64,000 nt of DNA from Bradyrhizobium sp. Rc3b. Lineage in GTDB: Bacteria; Pseudomonadota; Alphaproteobacteria; Rhizobiales; Xanthobacteraceae. The notes under the pieces were generated by a model, which had not been told where the DNA came from, ran no database searches, and worked only from the letters and a program-made list of their open reading frames with translations. A program made the translations under genes and the position numbers. Numbering within the stretch: position 1 is the stretch's first letter; every line of letters begins with the position of its first letter. Where the stretch lies: contig NZ_FOUS01000020.1 of NCBI RefSeq assembly GCF_900114915.1, forward strand, positions 82,349 to 146,348, in the 5' to 3' direction. This document shows, one piece after another, positions 52,401 to 60,265 of this stretch.

Positions 52401-53196
52401 CAGTGTCGATGCCAAGATGTCGAAACGCAATGGTGCCATCAAGGCGTTCACGCTGAGCGGCAAGGTCGGCAAGGACACGCCGGTGGCGGCTGACCTGCGC
52501 GGCGGCCGTGCGCAAGGCAACCGCGAGGTGATCTACCTCCAGACCAACGATGCCGGCGCGCTGCTGCGGTTCACCGACACCTACACCAAGGCGGTCGGCG
52601 GCCAGATGGTGGTGGCGATGGAGCCGCCGACATCCGAGCCGAACACCTCGCGCGAGGGCCTCATCAACGTCCGCGACTTCACGGTGAAGGGCGAGGCGCA
52701 GCTCGAACGCGTCGCCGCTGGCGCGCCCAACGGCACCGGCAACGGCGTCTCGTTCAGTGCGCTCCGCGCCGAGTTCACGCGGCAGAACGGTGCGCTGACG
52801 GTCCGCGACGGCGTGGTCAAGGGTCCCATGATCGGCGCCACCATCGAGGGCTCGATCGACTATCCCGGCAACCAGGTCTGCATGAGCGGCACCTTCGTGC
52901 CGATGTATGGCGTCAACAACATCTTCGGCCAGATCCCGTTGTTCGGCATCTTCCTCGGCGGCGGCAACAATGAAGGGCTGATCGGCGTGACCTATGAGGT
53001 CGTCGGCACGCCGGCCGCGCCCGTGATGCGCGTCAATCCGATCTCGGCGATGGCCCCCGGCCTGTTCCGCAAGATCTTCGAGTTCAACACCGGCAAGCAG
53101 AACTCGCCGTTCGAGGAATTCCCCTCGCAGTCGAACGACGGTTCGACCGGCTCGACGCGCCAGCTCTCGAGCGGCTGCAGCCTGACGCGACGGTAA
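49474..53196 (+). CDS. Large AsmA-like (DUF3971) envelope protein
   Basis: 1240 residues from ATG 49474; ATG 49351, 41 codons upstream, is possible but adds a Gly/Ala/Cys segment without support. A disordered Arg/Gln/Asp-rich start (RRGVQQQPQEWDDADWDPDQ) is followed by one membrane helix (VVLVVGTLAVIFIGCFGALWW, about residue 65-85) and more than 1100 residues of periplasmic beta-rich repeats: EIGGTQIERAGRVRIAVRIRDI, LTLLAHLEPPNGTINDWQLGFSG, and a C-terminal GFNGEAMRSVDAKMSK, MIGATIEGSIDYPGNQVCMSGTFVPMYGVNN typical of AsmA/YhdP C-terminal domains. Such proteins span the periplasm and are implicated in phospholipid transport to the outer membrane. Confidence 0.85.
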   Translation: MARNKSPQDYNRDFDRRGVQQQPQEWDDADWDPDQEAAAGHRARRLLSRSNSGFHRFGDGFGALRRWLAADRWLKRVVLVVGTLAVIFIGCFGALWWRLGAGPINLDIATPWLAAAIEDNIGHGNTVEIGGTQIERAGRVRIAVRIRDIIVRDRDHAIVASAPKAEVKLSGAGLLMGHLRAESLNLVDAELAIRIAPDGTVTVSAGDTAKPLATGVASKKDAGLPPTFPRNGVPPPPFATGPASQDPSQAASQGPPQATAQSGILQGLDWLDSLSMTGLDGQNLNEIGLKNGNLIVDDQQRGSKWSFENITLSLRRPSRGGVTLSLGEEGARPWMLRATIGPAENGVRSVDIKADKVSTSNILLALRVKDLTYTADLPLTGELKGELGRDGVPTFFRGKMAVGAGNIIDTDTPDYPMAIDQAEINVEWDANRRVLVAPFKVLSGANRLTLLAHLEPPNGTINDWQLGFSGGSILLGGIDNEPPLVFNRIAIGFRFDTDHKRLLLTQADISNGEIGVAGTGAIDYSGEPRLTLGFAGTPMSASALKRMWPTLVVPELREWVIERIERGTLQRIEIGVNSPTKNLPRKGPPIPDDGLSVNIVASGVAVRPVDGMPVVHDADLKARVTGRTATVTIGQGIADTPAGRKVTISDFVFEVPDMAPKPSPSRTRFRVDGPVPAAAEMLSNDRLSDLSSTVVDPNTSKGTFTANIQLGLPVKGELTKADTTYAVTADLNGFAADKLVMNQKLEANSLKIVASNTGYQVKGDVKINGQAASLDYRKPAEGDADVRLQATLDDASRARLGFDLSPAVSGSLPIKLSGKIAGGPDQTTKLGVEADLTSVKLDNILPGWVKLPGKSGKASFKVVPTAQSTRLEDIVIEGGGASIKGSLEVDANGDLMNANFPTYSPSDGDKASLKVERSQDGVIKGTMRGDVFDGRGFLKSAISGNSKDDKNKMKNVDFDIDVKLGAVAGFNGEAMRSVDAKMSKRNGAIKAFTLSGKVGKDTPVAADLRGGRAQGNREVIYLQTNDAGALLRFTDTYTKAVGGQMVVAMEPPTSEPNTSREGLINVRDFTVKGEAQLERVAAGAPNGTGNGVSFSALRAEFTRQNGALTVRDGVVKGPMIGATIEGSIDYPGNQVCMSGTFVPMYGVNNIFGQIPLFGIFLGGGNNEGLIGVTYEVVGTPAAPVMRVNPISAMAPGLFRKIFEFNTGKQNSPFEEFPSQSNDGSTGSTRQLSSGCSLTRR

Positions 53197-53216
53197 CCAC
53201 CCATAGTCCCAAGTGC

Positions 53217-53338
53217 CCGTCATGCCCGGGCTTGTCCCGCCTGCGCGGCCGGAGCGGCTTCGGCTCGGCGAAGGCCGGGCATCCACATTCTTCGTCGCGG
53301 CCAAAAACGTAGATGGCCGGGACAAGCCCGGCCATGAC
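53217..53338. repeat. REP-type palindrome between two convergent genes
   Basis: Arms GTCATGCCCGGGCTTGTCCCG near 53219 and CGGGACAAGCCCGGCCATGAC near 53318 are inverted and almost complementary, with a 78 bp middle that contains GCCGGGCATCC. Elements of this sequence are common in bradyrhizobial intergenic space. Confidence 0.8.
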
Positions 53339-53387
53339 GAATGTGGCGACGCTCTCGCGCCAAATGTCTTGATTCTGGAGTGACGCG

Positions 53388-55082
53388 TTAGGCGGCGCGC
53401 ACGCCGGCGAGGAATGTCCCGACTTCGCCGGAGAGCTGCTCGGCCTGCTTGGACAGGTTCGAGGCGGCGGCGAGCACCATGCCGGCGGCGTTGCCGGTCT
53501 CGTTCGCGGCGGTCGAGACGCCGCCGATATTGGTGGTGACTTCCTTGGTGGCTTCCGCGGTCTGCGAGACGCTGCGGGCGATCTCGGCGGTGGCGGCGCC
53601 TTGCTCCTCGATGGCAGCCCCGATCGAGGTGGCGATGCGGCTGACCTCCTCGATGGTGGCGGTGATGCCGCCGATGGCGTCCACGGCCTCCTTGGTCGCG
53701 CCCTGAATCTGCGCGATCTTGTCGCCGATCTCGCGGGTGGCTTCGGCAGTCTGGCTCGCCAGCGACTTCACCTCGGAAGCGACGACGGCAAAGCCGCGGC
53801 CGGCTTCACCGGCGCGCGCGGCCTCGATGGTGGCGTTGAGTGCGAGCAGGTTGGTCTGCGCGGCAATGCTGGAGATCAGCTCGGCGACGTGCTCGATCTG
53901 CTGGGCGCCGTCCGAGAGCGCACGCACGATGGTGTCGGTGCGGCGCGCGCTGTCGACCGCGCGGCCCGTGACTTCTGCGGACTGAGCGACCTGGCGGCTG
54001 ATCTCGGTGATGGAGGAGGAGAGCTCCTCGGCGGCAGCCGCGACGGTCTGGACGCGCTGGCTCGCCTCGGTGGCGGCCGTGCCGACCACGGCGGCGCGGC
54101 GGTTGGTGCCTTCGGCCGTGGATGACATCGACTTGGCGGTGGTCTCGAGCTCGCCGGAGCCGGAGGCCATCAGGCCGACGAGCTGACCGACGGAGGCATC
54201 GAAGCGATCGGCGAGGGCGATCAGGGCGTCGCGCTTCTCCTGCTCGCTGCGGGTCTTGGTGGCGACCTGCTCGGCTTCCAGGTTACGCGCCGTCAGCGCG
54301 GTCTGACGCAGGACTTCAAGCGTCTCGGCCATGCGGCCGATCTCGTCGCCGCGGTCGGTCTCCTCGACCGGCTTGTCGATGGCGCCCTCCGAAATCTCCT
54401 GCATGCGGTTCTTCTGGCGGTCGAGTGCGCCGAGCACGTCGCGGGCGATCAGCCAGGACAGCGTCGCCATCAGCATCATCAGGCCGATGCCGATCGCGGC
54501 AAGCTCCAGCGTCAGGGCGCGCACGTCGGCGTCGATGTCGTCGACATAGAGACCGTAGCTGATGGTCGCGTTCCAGGGCGCGAATTTGCGCGCGAAGACG
54601 GTCTTGCGCACGGGCTCGGTCTGGCCGGGGCGGGGGTAGAGATAGGAGGTCACTCCGCCCTGTGCGGTCTCGCCGCCGGCCTTGATGATGGCGTCGGCGA
54701 TCAAGACGCCGTTAGAGTCCTTGGCCCCAGTGATCTTGCCTTCCAGCTGCTGGTTGGCGCCGTTCACCAGGATGGAGGTGTCGGGGTTGTAGACAACGGG
54801 GTAGCCCTGGTTGCCGTTGAAGTTCATGCGGCGGCCACGCTGGTGGAACTGGGCCTTGGCGTCGGCCGGCGTCAGCTTGCCGGCGGCAACCTCTTCCTGA
54901 AGCGATTGCGCGTAGTTGTAGAGCAGCTCTACCGCAGTCCGCATCTGCTGGACGCGATCCTCCATCATGCGACTCTTGCTGAGGACGGACGATACGCCGA
55001 TGATGGCCGTGACTGTGAGAGCTGAAAGACAGACCATGCTGGCGAGCTTGGTCCGGATCTTGAGATGACTCATCAGCTTCAT
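53388..55082 (-). CDS. Methyl-accepting chemotaxis protein, single-Cache type
   Basis: 564 residues from ATG 55082, which has GAGG five bases upstream. Membrane helix (TKLASMVCLSALTVTAIIGVSSVL), a periplasmic sCache_2-like domain (MRTAVELLYNYAQSLQEEVAAG; GNQGYPVVYNPDTSILVNGANQQLEG; PWNATISYGLYVDDID), second helix (LAAIGIGLMMLMATLSWLIA), a HAMP, and the signalling domain with SSSITEISRQVAQSAEVTGRA and the hairpin tip LISSIAAQTNLLALNATIEAARAGEAGRGFAVVASEVKSLA. sCache domains often bind small carboxylates or amino acids. There is no pentapeptide tail. Confidence 0.94.
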   Translation of the reverse strand: MKLMSHLKIRTKLASMVCLSALTVTAIIGVSSVLSKSRMMEDRVQQMRTAVELLYNYAQSLQEEVAAGKLTPADAKAQFHQRGRRMNFNGNQGYPVVYNPDTSILVNGANQQLEGKITGAKDSNGVLIADAIIKAGGETAQGGVTSYLYPRPGQTEPVRKTVFARKFAPWNATISYGLYVDDIDADVRALTLELAAIGIGLMMLMATLSWLIARDVLGALDRQKNRMQEISEGAIDKPVEETDRGDEIGRMAETLEVLRQTALTARNLEAEQVATKTRSEQEKRDALIALADRFDASVGQLVGLMASGSGELETTAKSMSSTAEGTNRRAAVVGTAATEASQRVQTVAAAAEELSSSITEISRQVAQSAEVTGRAVDSARRTDTIVRALSDGAQQIEHVAELISSIAAQTNLLALNATIEAARAGEAGRGFAVVASEVKSLASQTAEATREIGDKIAQIQGATKEAVDAIGGITATIEEVSRIATSIGAAIEEQGAATAEIARSVSQTAEATKEVTTNIGGVSTAANETGNAAGMVLAAASNLSKQAEQLSGEVGTFLAGVRAA

Positions 55083-55301
55083 CGCGGCCTCGAAAGAAAT
55101 GGTTGTTATTGCTCGCGTCGGTAGCATGAAGTTCTTACCAATCATGAATGGACGCGTGCGACGTGCTGCCGCGCGCGCAGCGTCCGCAGCCGGATGCGCA
55201 AGCATGCAGGCGGAATCGCGCTGTGCCAGTGCGTGGCGCGTCAGGTCGTCGAGACAGATGATGTCGGAATTTGGTGGTGACCGAGCCGGGCCGGAGCGGC
55301 A

Positions 55302-55388
55302 ATGAACCGATTCGTTCACCGCATCGTCATGGCCGTGCTGCTCTTGGCTGCCCTGGTTCTGATCTGGAACGTGCTGGGCGCGCGCTGA
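55302..55388 (+). CDS. 28-residue membrane peptide
   Basis: ATG 55302 to TGA 55386, with GGAG seven bases upstream. The product starts MNRFVHRIVMAVLLLAALV and ends in LIWNVLGAR: two basic residues, one hydrophobic helix of about 17, and a basic last residue. This is a typical small single-pass membrane protein. It lies between the divergent-looking chemoreceptor start and the DoxX end, in its own strand. Support is from composition, start signal and stop only; no conservation can be tested here. Confidence 0.45.
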   Translation: MNRFVHRIVMAVLLLAALVLIWNVLGAR

Positions 55389-55445
55389 GTCGGCACCGGC
55401 AGATCCGCCGGTGCCGACTTGCTTTCAGGTTAACTAGCGAGCGCC

Positions 55446-55883
55446 TCAGCGCCGTGCGTAGGCGTCGCCCGCCGCGTCGCTCTCCTTGCCCAGCAGCGCA
55501 TCGACGCTGACCGAACCGCCGCCGGCGGCCGCGAGGTAGAGGCAGGCGAAGCAGAACAGGATTGCTGCGGTGCCGCCATTGAGCAGCGGCAGGAACACAG
55601 GCGCTTCGCCTTTGAGCATGTGGCCCATGAAGTAAGCGAAGGCCATTTCGCCCGAGAGAATGAAAGCGGTGAGGCGGGTGAACAAGCCGAGCATCAGAAG
55701 CGCGCCGAGCACGAGCTCGAGCGCACCGGCCGTCCAGATCAGCGGCGGGATGTTGGCGAAGTAGGGGAGCACCGGAAACTTGAAGATCTTTGCGATGCCG
55801 TACTGGAACAGCAGCAATCCGGTGACGAAGCGGAACAGGCTCAAGAGAACCGGTTGAAAGCGAGTGAGATACGGAAAGTTCAT
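55446..55883 (-). CDS. DoxX family membrane protein
   Basis: 145 residues from ATG 55883 (MNFPYLTRFQPVLLSLFRFV); the frame reaches 55952 with no support. Four helices: LLSLFRFVTGLLLFQYGIAKIFKFP, IPPLIWTAGALELVLGALLMLGLFTRL, AFILSGEMAFAYFMGHML and LPLLNGGTAAILFCFACLYLAAAGGG. The family contains the DoxD-like subunit of thiosulfate:quinone oxidoreductase and many uncharacterised proteins linked with oxidative stress. The tail DALLGKESDAAGDAYARR is soluble. Confidence 0.9.
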   Translation of the reverse strand: MNFPYLTRFQPVLLSLFRFVTGLLLFQYGIAKIFKFPVLPYFANIPPLIWTAGALELVLGALLMLGLFTRLTAFILSGEMAFAYFMGHMLKGEAPVFLPLLNGGTAAILFCFACLYLAAAGGGSVSVDALLGKESDAAGDAYARR

Positions 55884-56103
55884 TGGTTTGTGCCCTCCAT
55901 CCAATGCTGCGACTTGGACCGCATTCGGTTTCGCCCTGCAAGCCGTGCACACTCGATTCGTCCTGACATTTTCGTCATGTCGGACAAAACACCGCAGGCC
56001 AGGATTTCAGCCCGGTACGACCGCACTTTTTGCGCGTGTTCCCCGTCGCACCCATCCGTAATTTGCCGGTGACGCGGATGCGCGCAAGTTACCTCCAGGA
56101 AAC

Positions 56104-57351
56104 TTACCGCCGCAAGGCGGGCACGATCAGGAACGGGATCATCCCGAGCACCACGCTCGCAAGTGCGAAAGCAAGCAGCGCGTTATACCCGTGGGTCGCG
56201 TCATGGATCAGGCCGCCGCTCCAGGAGCCGAACGCCGAGCCGAGTCCACTGCCGATCGAGATGGTGCCGTAGATGGTGCCGACCCGCTTGCCCTGGAAAA
56301 TCCTCATCGCCGTGGCGCTGATCAGCGGGCCGCGCGAGCCCATCATGCTGCCGAAGCAGACGACGAAACCGGTGAGCAGCAGGATGTTCGGAGAATACTG
56401 CAACAGCCACAGCAGGACGATGCCGAGGATCGAGATCGCGTAGCTCAGCAGCACCGACGGCCGGCGCCCGATCAGGCCGTCGAGCGCGGACACGCCGAGC
56501 ATGCCGAACACAAGCACGACGCCGGAGAAACCCCAGGCGGTCGCAGCCTGCAGCGGCGGAAAGCCGGCGTCGATCAGATAGGCCACGATCTGCGCGGCAA
56601 TTGAGTACATGCCGACGGCAGTGAAGAAGAAGGTCCAGAACAGCGCCCAGAAGGCGTGATGGCGCATGGCACGAAGGAGGGTCCAGCCATTGTCGACGAA
56701 ATCAGGATCGGTCCTCTTCACGACATGCGGCGAGCCCGCAGCGAACAGCCGCCACGGCAGCAGCATCAGCGGGAGCAACAGGCCGAGTGCCGTAAAGCCG
56801 AACAGCTGGTAGGTGTCGCGCCAGCCGACGTGATCGATCAGGAGCTGCGAGGCCGGCAGCAGCGCCAGCACGCCGCCGCCCATCGCCGAATACACCACCG
56901 ACATTGCAGTCGGCAGGCGGGGTCCGAACCAGCGGCCGAGCAGGATCGAGTTCGGCACGATGCCGATGAAGGCAACGCCGATGCCGACGCAGAGGCCGAT
57001 CGAGAGTTGGAACTGCCAGAGATGTTGCGCGTGGGCTGCGACCAGGAACGCCGCGCCCAGCAGCAACAGCCCGAGCGCATAGACGATGCGTGGTCCGGAA
57101 TGGTCGAACAGGCGTCCGACGAAGGGCGCAGTGAGACCGCTCGCGAGCCAGGTCAGTGAATAGACCGAGACGATCTGCGCGCGGTCCCAGCCAAAACTTT
57201 CCGAAATCGGTTTCAGGAACACCGTAAAGCTGTCGCCGAGCCCGCGGCCGAGCACGGCCAGCGTGAAGCACAGCGCGAGCACGACGAGCGCGGTGCGAAC
57301 AGCGTCCCGCTGATCGCTCGCGACGTTCTCCCTGGGCGTGTTCTGATCCAT
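56104..57351 (-). CDS. MFS transporter, oxalate/formate-monocarboxylate type
   Basis: 415 residues, 12 helices. MFS motif A form in the first loop: WLASGLTAPFVGRLFDHSGPR. Other marks are SIGLCVGIGVAFIGIVPNSILLGRWFGPRLPTAMSVVYSAMGGG, a GR-like loop in LDGLIGRRPSVLL, and GFVVCFGSMMGSRGPLISATAMRIFQGKRVGTIYGTISIGSGLGSA, typical of the oxalate:formate antiporter (OFA)/ monocarboxylate branch. Substrate unknown. It stands between DoxX and tyrS. Confidence 0.88.
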   Translation of the reverse strand: MDQNTPRENVASDQRDAVRTALVVLALCFTLAVLGRGLGDSFTVFLKPISESFGWDRAQIVSVYSLTWLASGLTAPFVGRLFDHSGPRIVYALGLLLLGAAFLVAAHAQHLWQFQLSIGLCVGIGVAFIGIVPNSILLGRWFGPRLPTAMSVVYSAMGGGVLALLPASQLLIDHVGWRDTYQLFGFTALGLLLPLMLLPWRLFAAGSPHVVKRTDPDFVDNGWTLLRAMRHHAFWALFWTFFFTAVGMYSIAAQIVAYLIDAGFPPLQAATAWGFSGVVLVFGMLGVSALDGLIGRRPSVLLSYAISILGIVLLWLLQYSPNILLLTGFVVCFGSMMGSRGPLISATAMRIFQGKRVGTIYGTISIGSGLGSAFGSWSGGLIHDATHGYNALLAFALASVVLGMIPFLIVPALRR

Positions 57352-57408
57352 TGCCTGTCAGGGAGCGCGCATCCGTGCGCCCTGACAAGCAGCGAAAAGC
57401 TCATACGC

Positions 57409-58662
57409 CTATGCAGGCTTAAGCAGGACGTGCTTCTTCTTGCCGAAGGAGAGCTTGATCACGCCCTCGGGCGTCAGATTGTCTGTCGACAGTGCCATCT
57501 TTTCGTCAGTGACCGGCTCGTCGTTGACGCGAAGGCCGCCGCCCTTGATCTGGCGCCGGGCTTCGCCGTTGGAAGCAACGAGGCCCGCCTTGACGAAGGC
57601 GTTGAGCACGCCGAATCCGGCGTCGATCTCGCCCCGCGGAATTTCCACCGTCGGCAGGGTTTCGGCCAGCGCGCCTTCCTCGAAGGTGCGGCGCGCGGTC
57701 TCCGCCGCCTCGTTCGCGGCCTCGCGGCCGTGCAGCAGCGCGGTCGCTTCAGTGGCGAGCACCTTCTTGGCCTCGTTGATCTCCGAGCCGCCGAGCGCTT
57801 CGAGCTTCCTGATCTCAGCCATCGGCAGCGTCGTGAACAGCTTCAGGAATTTGCCGACGTCGGCATCCTCGGTGTTGCGCCAGTACTGCCAGAAATCATA
57901 GGGCGAGAACGCGTCGGCGTTGAGCCAGACTGCGCCTTGCGCGGTCTTGCCCATCTTGGCGCCCGATGCGGTCGTCAGCAGCGGCGTCGTCAGCGCGAAC
58001 AGCTGGTGCGTGCCCATGCGGCGGCCGAGATCGACGCCCATGATGATGTTGCCCCACTGGTCCGAGCCGCCCATCTGCAATTTGCAGCCGGTGCGCTTGG
58101 CAAGCTCGACGAAGTCGTAGGCCTGGCAGACCATGTAGTTGAACTCAATGAAGCTCATCTCCTGCTCGCGCTCGAGGCGCAGCCGGACGGAGTCCATCGT
58201 CAGCATGCGGTTGACCGAGAAGTGCCGGCCGACGTCGCGCAGCATCTCGATCCAGTTCAGCTTGGTCAGCCACTCCGCATTGTCGAGCATGACGGCGTCG
58301 CTTGCGCCGCTGCCGTAGCGCAGCACTTTCGCGAACACGCCGCGGATCGATTCCTTGTTGGCCTCGATCTCGGCAATGGTGCGCATCGCGCGCGTCTCGT
58401 CCTTGCCGGAGGGATCGCCCACCATGGTGGTGCCGCCGCCCATCAGCGTGATCGGCTTGTTGCCGGACTGCTGCAACCAGTGCAGCATCATCATGGTCAG
58501 ATAATTGCCGATATGCAGCGAGCGGGCGGTGCAATCGTAGCCGACATAGGCGGTCGCCTCGCCCTTGGCGGCGAGCGCGTCCAGCCCCTCGAAATCGGAG
58601 CATTGGTGGATGAAACCACGTTCCTGCAGGATATTGAGGAAATCCGATTTAAATGCAGTCAT
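57409..58662 (-). CDS. tyrS: Tyrosyl-tRNA synthetase
   Basis: 417 residues. Class I marks: the HIGH-like box TARSLHIGNYLTMM and the KMSKS-like box TTASGAKMGKTAQGAVWLNAD, both close to those of the bacterial TyrRS group that has KMGKT. The catalytic core has YDCTARS and MGGSDQWGNIIMGVDLG for tyrosine binding. The C-terminal S4 domain reads GLVASNGEARRQIKGGGLRVNDEPV and binds tRNA-Tyr. It is divergent from anmK. Confidence 0.96.
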   Translation of the reverse strand: MTAFKSDFLNILQERGFIHQCSDFEGLDALAAKGEATAYVGYDCTARSLHIGNYLTMMMLHWLQQSGNKPITLMGGGTTMVGDPSGKDETRAMRTIAEIEANKESIRGVFAKVLRYGSGASDAVMLDNAEWLTKLNWIEMLRDVGRHFSVNRMLTMDSVRLRLEREQEMSFIEFNYMVCQAYDFVELAKRTGCKLQMGGSDQWGNIIMGVDLGRRMGTHQLFALTTPLLTTASGAKMGKTAQGAVWLNADAFSPYDFWQYWRNTEDADVGKFLKLFTTLPMAEIRKLEALGGSEINEAKKVLATEATALLHGREAANEAAETARRTFEEGALAETLPTVEIPRGEIDAGFGVLNAFVKAGLVASNGEARRQIKGGGLRVNDEPVTDEKMALSTDNLTPEGVIKLSFGKKKHVLLKPA

Positions 58663-58827
58663 CTGTCGGCATGCCCAACAATTCTTGGTTTACTGTTTCG
58701 GGAGCAATTTAAGGGTCTTCCGTGGGAACCCGATTGCTGCCCGCCACTTGGCGCTGTGGCATTATAAGATGTGTCCCTCTGGCACAAGATCGGCATGCCG
58801 GAGGGGGTCTCTTGAGGACGCTGATCC

Positions 58828-59931
58828 ATGATGTTGACGGCACTCGGTTTGATGAGCGGCACCTCGCTGGACGGGGTGGATGTCGCGCTGATCGAAACCG
58901 ATGGAAAACAGGTGAAGGCATTTGGGCCGTCCGGCTACCGGGCCTATAGCCCTGCGGAGCGCAATCTGCTGCGTCAGGCCCTCTCCGAGGCTGTGCACCT
59001 GGCGCAACGTGACGCCCGGCCAGGCATCCTGGCCGAGGCCGAGCGCGCGGTAACACGGGCCCACGCCGAGGCGGTTGCCAACTTCTTCGCCCAGAACCGC
59101 ATGAAGCCCGAGGATGTCGACATCGTCGGCTTCCACGGCCAGACCGTGCTGCACCGCCCCGAGCGGCGCCTGACGGTGCAGATCGGTGACGCCGCGGCGC
59201 TGGCGAAGGCGATCCATATCCCAGTGATGCATGATTTCCGCGCCGCCGACGTCGAGGCCGGCGGGCAGGGAGCGCCCTTCGTACCAGTCTACCACCGCGC
59301 GCTCGCCAACTCGCTGGATCGCGAGGGGCCGATCGTCGTGGTCAATATCGGCGGCGTCTCCAACATCACCTATATCGACGGCAACGATACGCTGATCGCC
59401 TGCGACACCGGCCCCGGCAACGCGCTGCTGGACGATTTCATGTACCGCACCATGAACCAGGCGTTCGATGCGGAAGGAAAGTTCGCAGCCCTCGGGAAGG
59501 TCGATGAGGCCTGGATCGCTCGCGCGCTGGAGCTGCCGTTCTTTGCGCTGCCTCCGCCGAAATCGCTCGATCGCAACGATTTTGCCGCCTTGAGGCTCGG
59601 CGACGTGGCGCCGGCCGACGGTGCGGCGACCCTGACCGCCTTCACCGCGACGGCGATCACCCGCATCATCCCGTTGCTCCCGCGTCGGCCGCGCAGCTGG
59701 ATCGTCTGCGGCGGCGGCGCCCGCAACCTCACCATGCTCCGCATGCTGCGGGAGCGGGTGGGATCGGCGACAGTCGAGGCCGCCGAGACGCTCGGCTGGG
59801 CCTCCGACGCCATCGAAGCCCAGGCCTTCGGCTTCCTCGCGGCGCGCGGGCTGAAGGGCCTGCCATTGTCCTATCCGACCACCACGGGCGTGCCGATGCC
59901 GATGACGGGCGGGGTGATCGCGCGGCCCTGA
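58828..59931 (+). CDS. anmK: Anhydro-N-acetylmuramic acid kinase
   Basis: 367 residues. Marks of the family: MMLTALGLMSGTSLDGVDVALIETDG, IVGFHGQTVLHRPE, PVMHDFRAADVEAGGQGAPFVPVYHRAL, NIGGVSNITYIDG, and CDTGPGNALLDDFM with the catalytic Asp, ending WIVCGGGARNL. It cleaves and phosphorylates anhydroMurNAc from recycled peptidoglycan to give MurNAc-6-P. The divergent arrangement with tyrS is usual in alphaproteobacteria. Confidence 0.96.
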   Translation: MMLTALGLMSGTSLDGVDVALIETDGKQVKAFGPSGYRAYSPAERNLLRQALSEAVHLAQRDARPGILAEAERAVTRAHAEAVANFFAQNRMKPEDVDIVGFHGQTVLHRPERRLTVQIGDAAALAKAIHIPVMHDFRAADVEAGGQGAPFVPVYHRALANSLDREGPIVVVNIGGVSNITYIDGNDTLIACDTGPGNALLDDFMYRTMNQAFDAEGKFAALGKVDEAWIARALELPFFALPPPKSLDRNDFAALRLGDVAPADGAATLTAFTATAITRIIPLLPRRPRSWIVCGGGARNLTMLRMLRERVGSATVEAAETLGWASDAIEAQAFGFLAARGLKGLPLSYPTTTGVPMPMTGGVIARP

Positions 59932-59955
59932 GCGCGGCCGTTGTTCGCGCGCCGT

Positions 59956-60055
59956 CATCGCGAGCGACAGCGGAAGCAATTCCAAGGGACGCAGTCATTC
60001 CCCGCGAAGGCGGGGAATCCAGTACGCCGCGGCTTATCGGTTCAATCACTGCCGT
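59956..60055. repeat. REP-type repeat
   Basis: GTCATCGCGAGCGACAGCGG then CAGTCATTCCCCGCGAAGGC and GGGGAATCCAGTACGCCGCGG; the centre CCCCGC-GAAG-GCGGGG is a hairpin. This class is common between bradyrhizobial genes. Confidence 0.75.
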
Positions 60056-60084
60056 CTAGCTGGCTGCACCGCAGGGCCCCAAGG

Positions 60085-60174
60085 CTGTTTCGTCTCCGTA
60101 TCCTGCTGGCCGCGGCCTGCGTCGCCTTTATCGCGATCGGAATGGCGATCAACCTACTCCCGGTTCGGCCGTAA
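60085..60174 (+). other. Possible remnant of a small membrane peptide
   Basis: An open stretch ends LRILLAAACVAFIAIGMAI, then NLLPVRP and TAA at 60172. It has the look of one membrane helix but no ATG, GTG or TTG with a ribosome binding site at the right distance; the only open frame starts at TTG 59941 inside the repeat. I leave it as a candidate. Confidence 0.2.
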
Positions 60175-60184
60175 CGCCAGTTCA

Positions 60185-60245
60185 ATGCAGTTGCATTGAT
60201 CTTGACGTGTGCATGCAAGTGCATTTATATTGGATGCAGTTGCAT
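60185..60245 (+). promoter_or_regulatory. GST-sugE promoter with three ATGCA-NN-TGCAT palindromes
   Basis: Palindromes ATGCAGTTGCAT (60185-60196), ATGCAAGTGCAT (60213-60224) and ATGCAGTTGCAT (60234-60245). A good sigma-70 promoter is threaded through them: TTGACG (60202-60207), 18 bases, TATATT (60226-60231). Site 1 lies just upstream of -35, site 2 within the spacer and site 3 at the start point. This is the layout of a repressor-controlled promoter. The regulator is not in the window. Confidence 0.7.
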
Positions 60246-60265
60246 CGAACCGCCGGGATCGCGCC

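Noticed and set aside
51544..53325. 593-codon minus-strand frame, and a second one at 49978-51321
   Set aside because: Both are antisense to the AsmA-like gene and have the same shadow composition.
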